A stretch of DNA of 64,000 bases from Eutreptiella sp. 'Long Island Sound 2002' (lineage: Eukaryota; Euglenozoa; Euglenophyceae; Eutreptiales; Eutreptiaceae). This document shows, in pieces, positions 63,418 to 64,000 of this stretch (position 1 is its first letter; the number at the start of each line of letters is the position of its first letter). The notes below the pieces were generated by a model that saw only the letters and a list, made by a program, of their open reading frames with translations, was not told the DNA's origin and did no database searches. The stretch spans positions 120,809,199 to 120,873,198 of the forward strand of contig OZ038380.1 of the NCBI GenBank assembly GCA_964036045.1. Reading direction: 5' to 3'. Position numbers and translations under genes: made by a program.

Positions 63418-64000
63418 AATCTCCTTGCGCCTATCTTTTTACTGTGCCTATTCGAACTAAGGAGGTTGCAAGCTTCAGGAGGCTGTGGTATACCCCGGAC
63501 ATCCGCTCCTTCCGTTGGGAGTCTCCTTCGGGACATTGGTGCAGGAGTATTGGCTCCCTGCGGAGGTACACTTCCTCCGCACCAAGGGGGAAGCAACACT
63601 GAGGGTCGTCGGAACATGACCAGGCCGCTCATGTTGTTTGCAGCCCAATGGTTGGTGTGTTGCATTCCTCCAGCCTCCCACAACACATTCTCCGCGCAGT
63701 GTAGTACCAAGAACGCACCCACGCGCTGGACTAGGTACCCGTGGGGTCGCTTCAGTCCGGGGTGCTCAACTCAATAATACCACCTCAACTGCGGGTAACC
63801 TGAACACGCTGGGCTGGGTGAACAGATCCCCCCCCGATTGGGACGAAGAGTTGAGGCCCTTTACTCGCAACCCCCTATGTTTTCCCTCCTCCCAGGGGCG
63901 GTGAGCACTGTTATGCTGACAACTACACCTAATGAGTGTGTACAAGGACAGGTTTAGGTGGTGCCCTGCAGTCCCATGGTTCTGTTGGCCAGCGTGAACC
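63418..64000. other. 3' internal region of element C, truncated by the window end
   Basis: No gene recognised. Expected to be the long 3' untranslated region by comparison with element A. Confidence 0.45.

Larger units (their letters stand above)
53600..64000 (+). mobile_element. decayed LTR retrotransposon C, relative of A, right end outside the window
   Basis: Starts AGTAAGAAAGAG like the A LTR. It has a primer-binding site at 54,348, then gag, protease, MT-like segment, RT, RNase H, integrase and a chromodomain-like end in A order. Nearly every domain is split by stops or frameshifts. The internal 3' region continues past the window, where its 3' LTR would be expected. Confidence 0.88.

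Overview
The window is repeat-dominated eukaryotic nuclear DNA. I find no rRNA gene, no CRISPR array, no bacterial-style operon and no recognisable single-copy cellular gene. About half is three Ty3/gypsy-type LTR retrotransposons; the rest is minisatellites, satellites and decayed copies of a coding family I do not recognise. All three retroelements carry a primer-binding site starting TGGTAGCA(A)GAGG. This fits an initiator tRNA-Met ending ...CCTCTGCTACCA rather than the land-plant form (TGGTATCAGAGC), so a protist or other non-streptophyte host is likely. An alveolate such as a dinoflagellate, perkinsid or chromerid is my guess at low confidence.

Left part (1-27,741). Positions 1-2,700 are a ~125 bp satellite with a ~1.5 kb higher-order period. 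A large unit, here called U, then occurs twice (about 3,193-8,030 and 10,154-18,210). Each copy has a ~290 bp head, a GT-rich minisatellite (60 bp in copy 1, 65 bp in copy 2), a GT-rich spacer, and a minus-strand coding region with a downstream part Z and an upstream part Y. Copy 2 is interrupted by a solo LTR of family B (11,373-13,808) and by an AT-rich ~190 bp satellite cluster (15,527-16,610). A third copy of Y alone lies at 23,288-24,660. Between and beside these units are AC-rich, nearly T-free blocks, an 88 bp minisatellite (from 20,290) and a second unrecognised minus-strand coding-like region X (24,740-27,741).

Right part (27,742-64,000). Element A (27,742-52,310; LTRs ~798 bp, 5 bp target duplication GGCGG) is split by a complete younger element B (32,670-45,879; LTRs ~2.36 kb, 4 bp target duplication GTTG). 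Removing B plus one GTTG restores the A pol reading frame. B has an uninterrupted 1,661-codon pol with protease, reverse transcriptase, RNase H, integrase (D-x35-E) and a C-terminal chromodomain. A has a nearly intact gag and a pol with a few lesions. Element C (53,600 to beyond the window end) is an old relative of A, full of stops and frameshifts; its gag is split by a ~1.29 kb retroposon-like insertion.

Functionally, gag builds the particle, protease matures it, RT/RNase H copies the RNA from a tRNA primer, and integrase inserts the cDNA, with the chromodomain probably steering B, and perhaps A, to chromatin. The most unusual observations are: an extra segment between protease and RT in A, B and C that resembles the methyltransferase-like domain of DIRS elements; a UGA-CGG stop in frame between gag and protease in A; a tRNA-like module inside the A LTR; and the duplicated unit U with its unknown minus-strand coding family.
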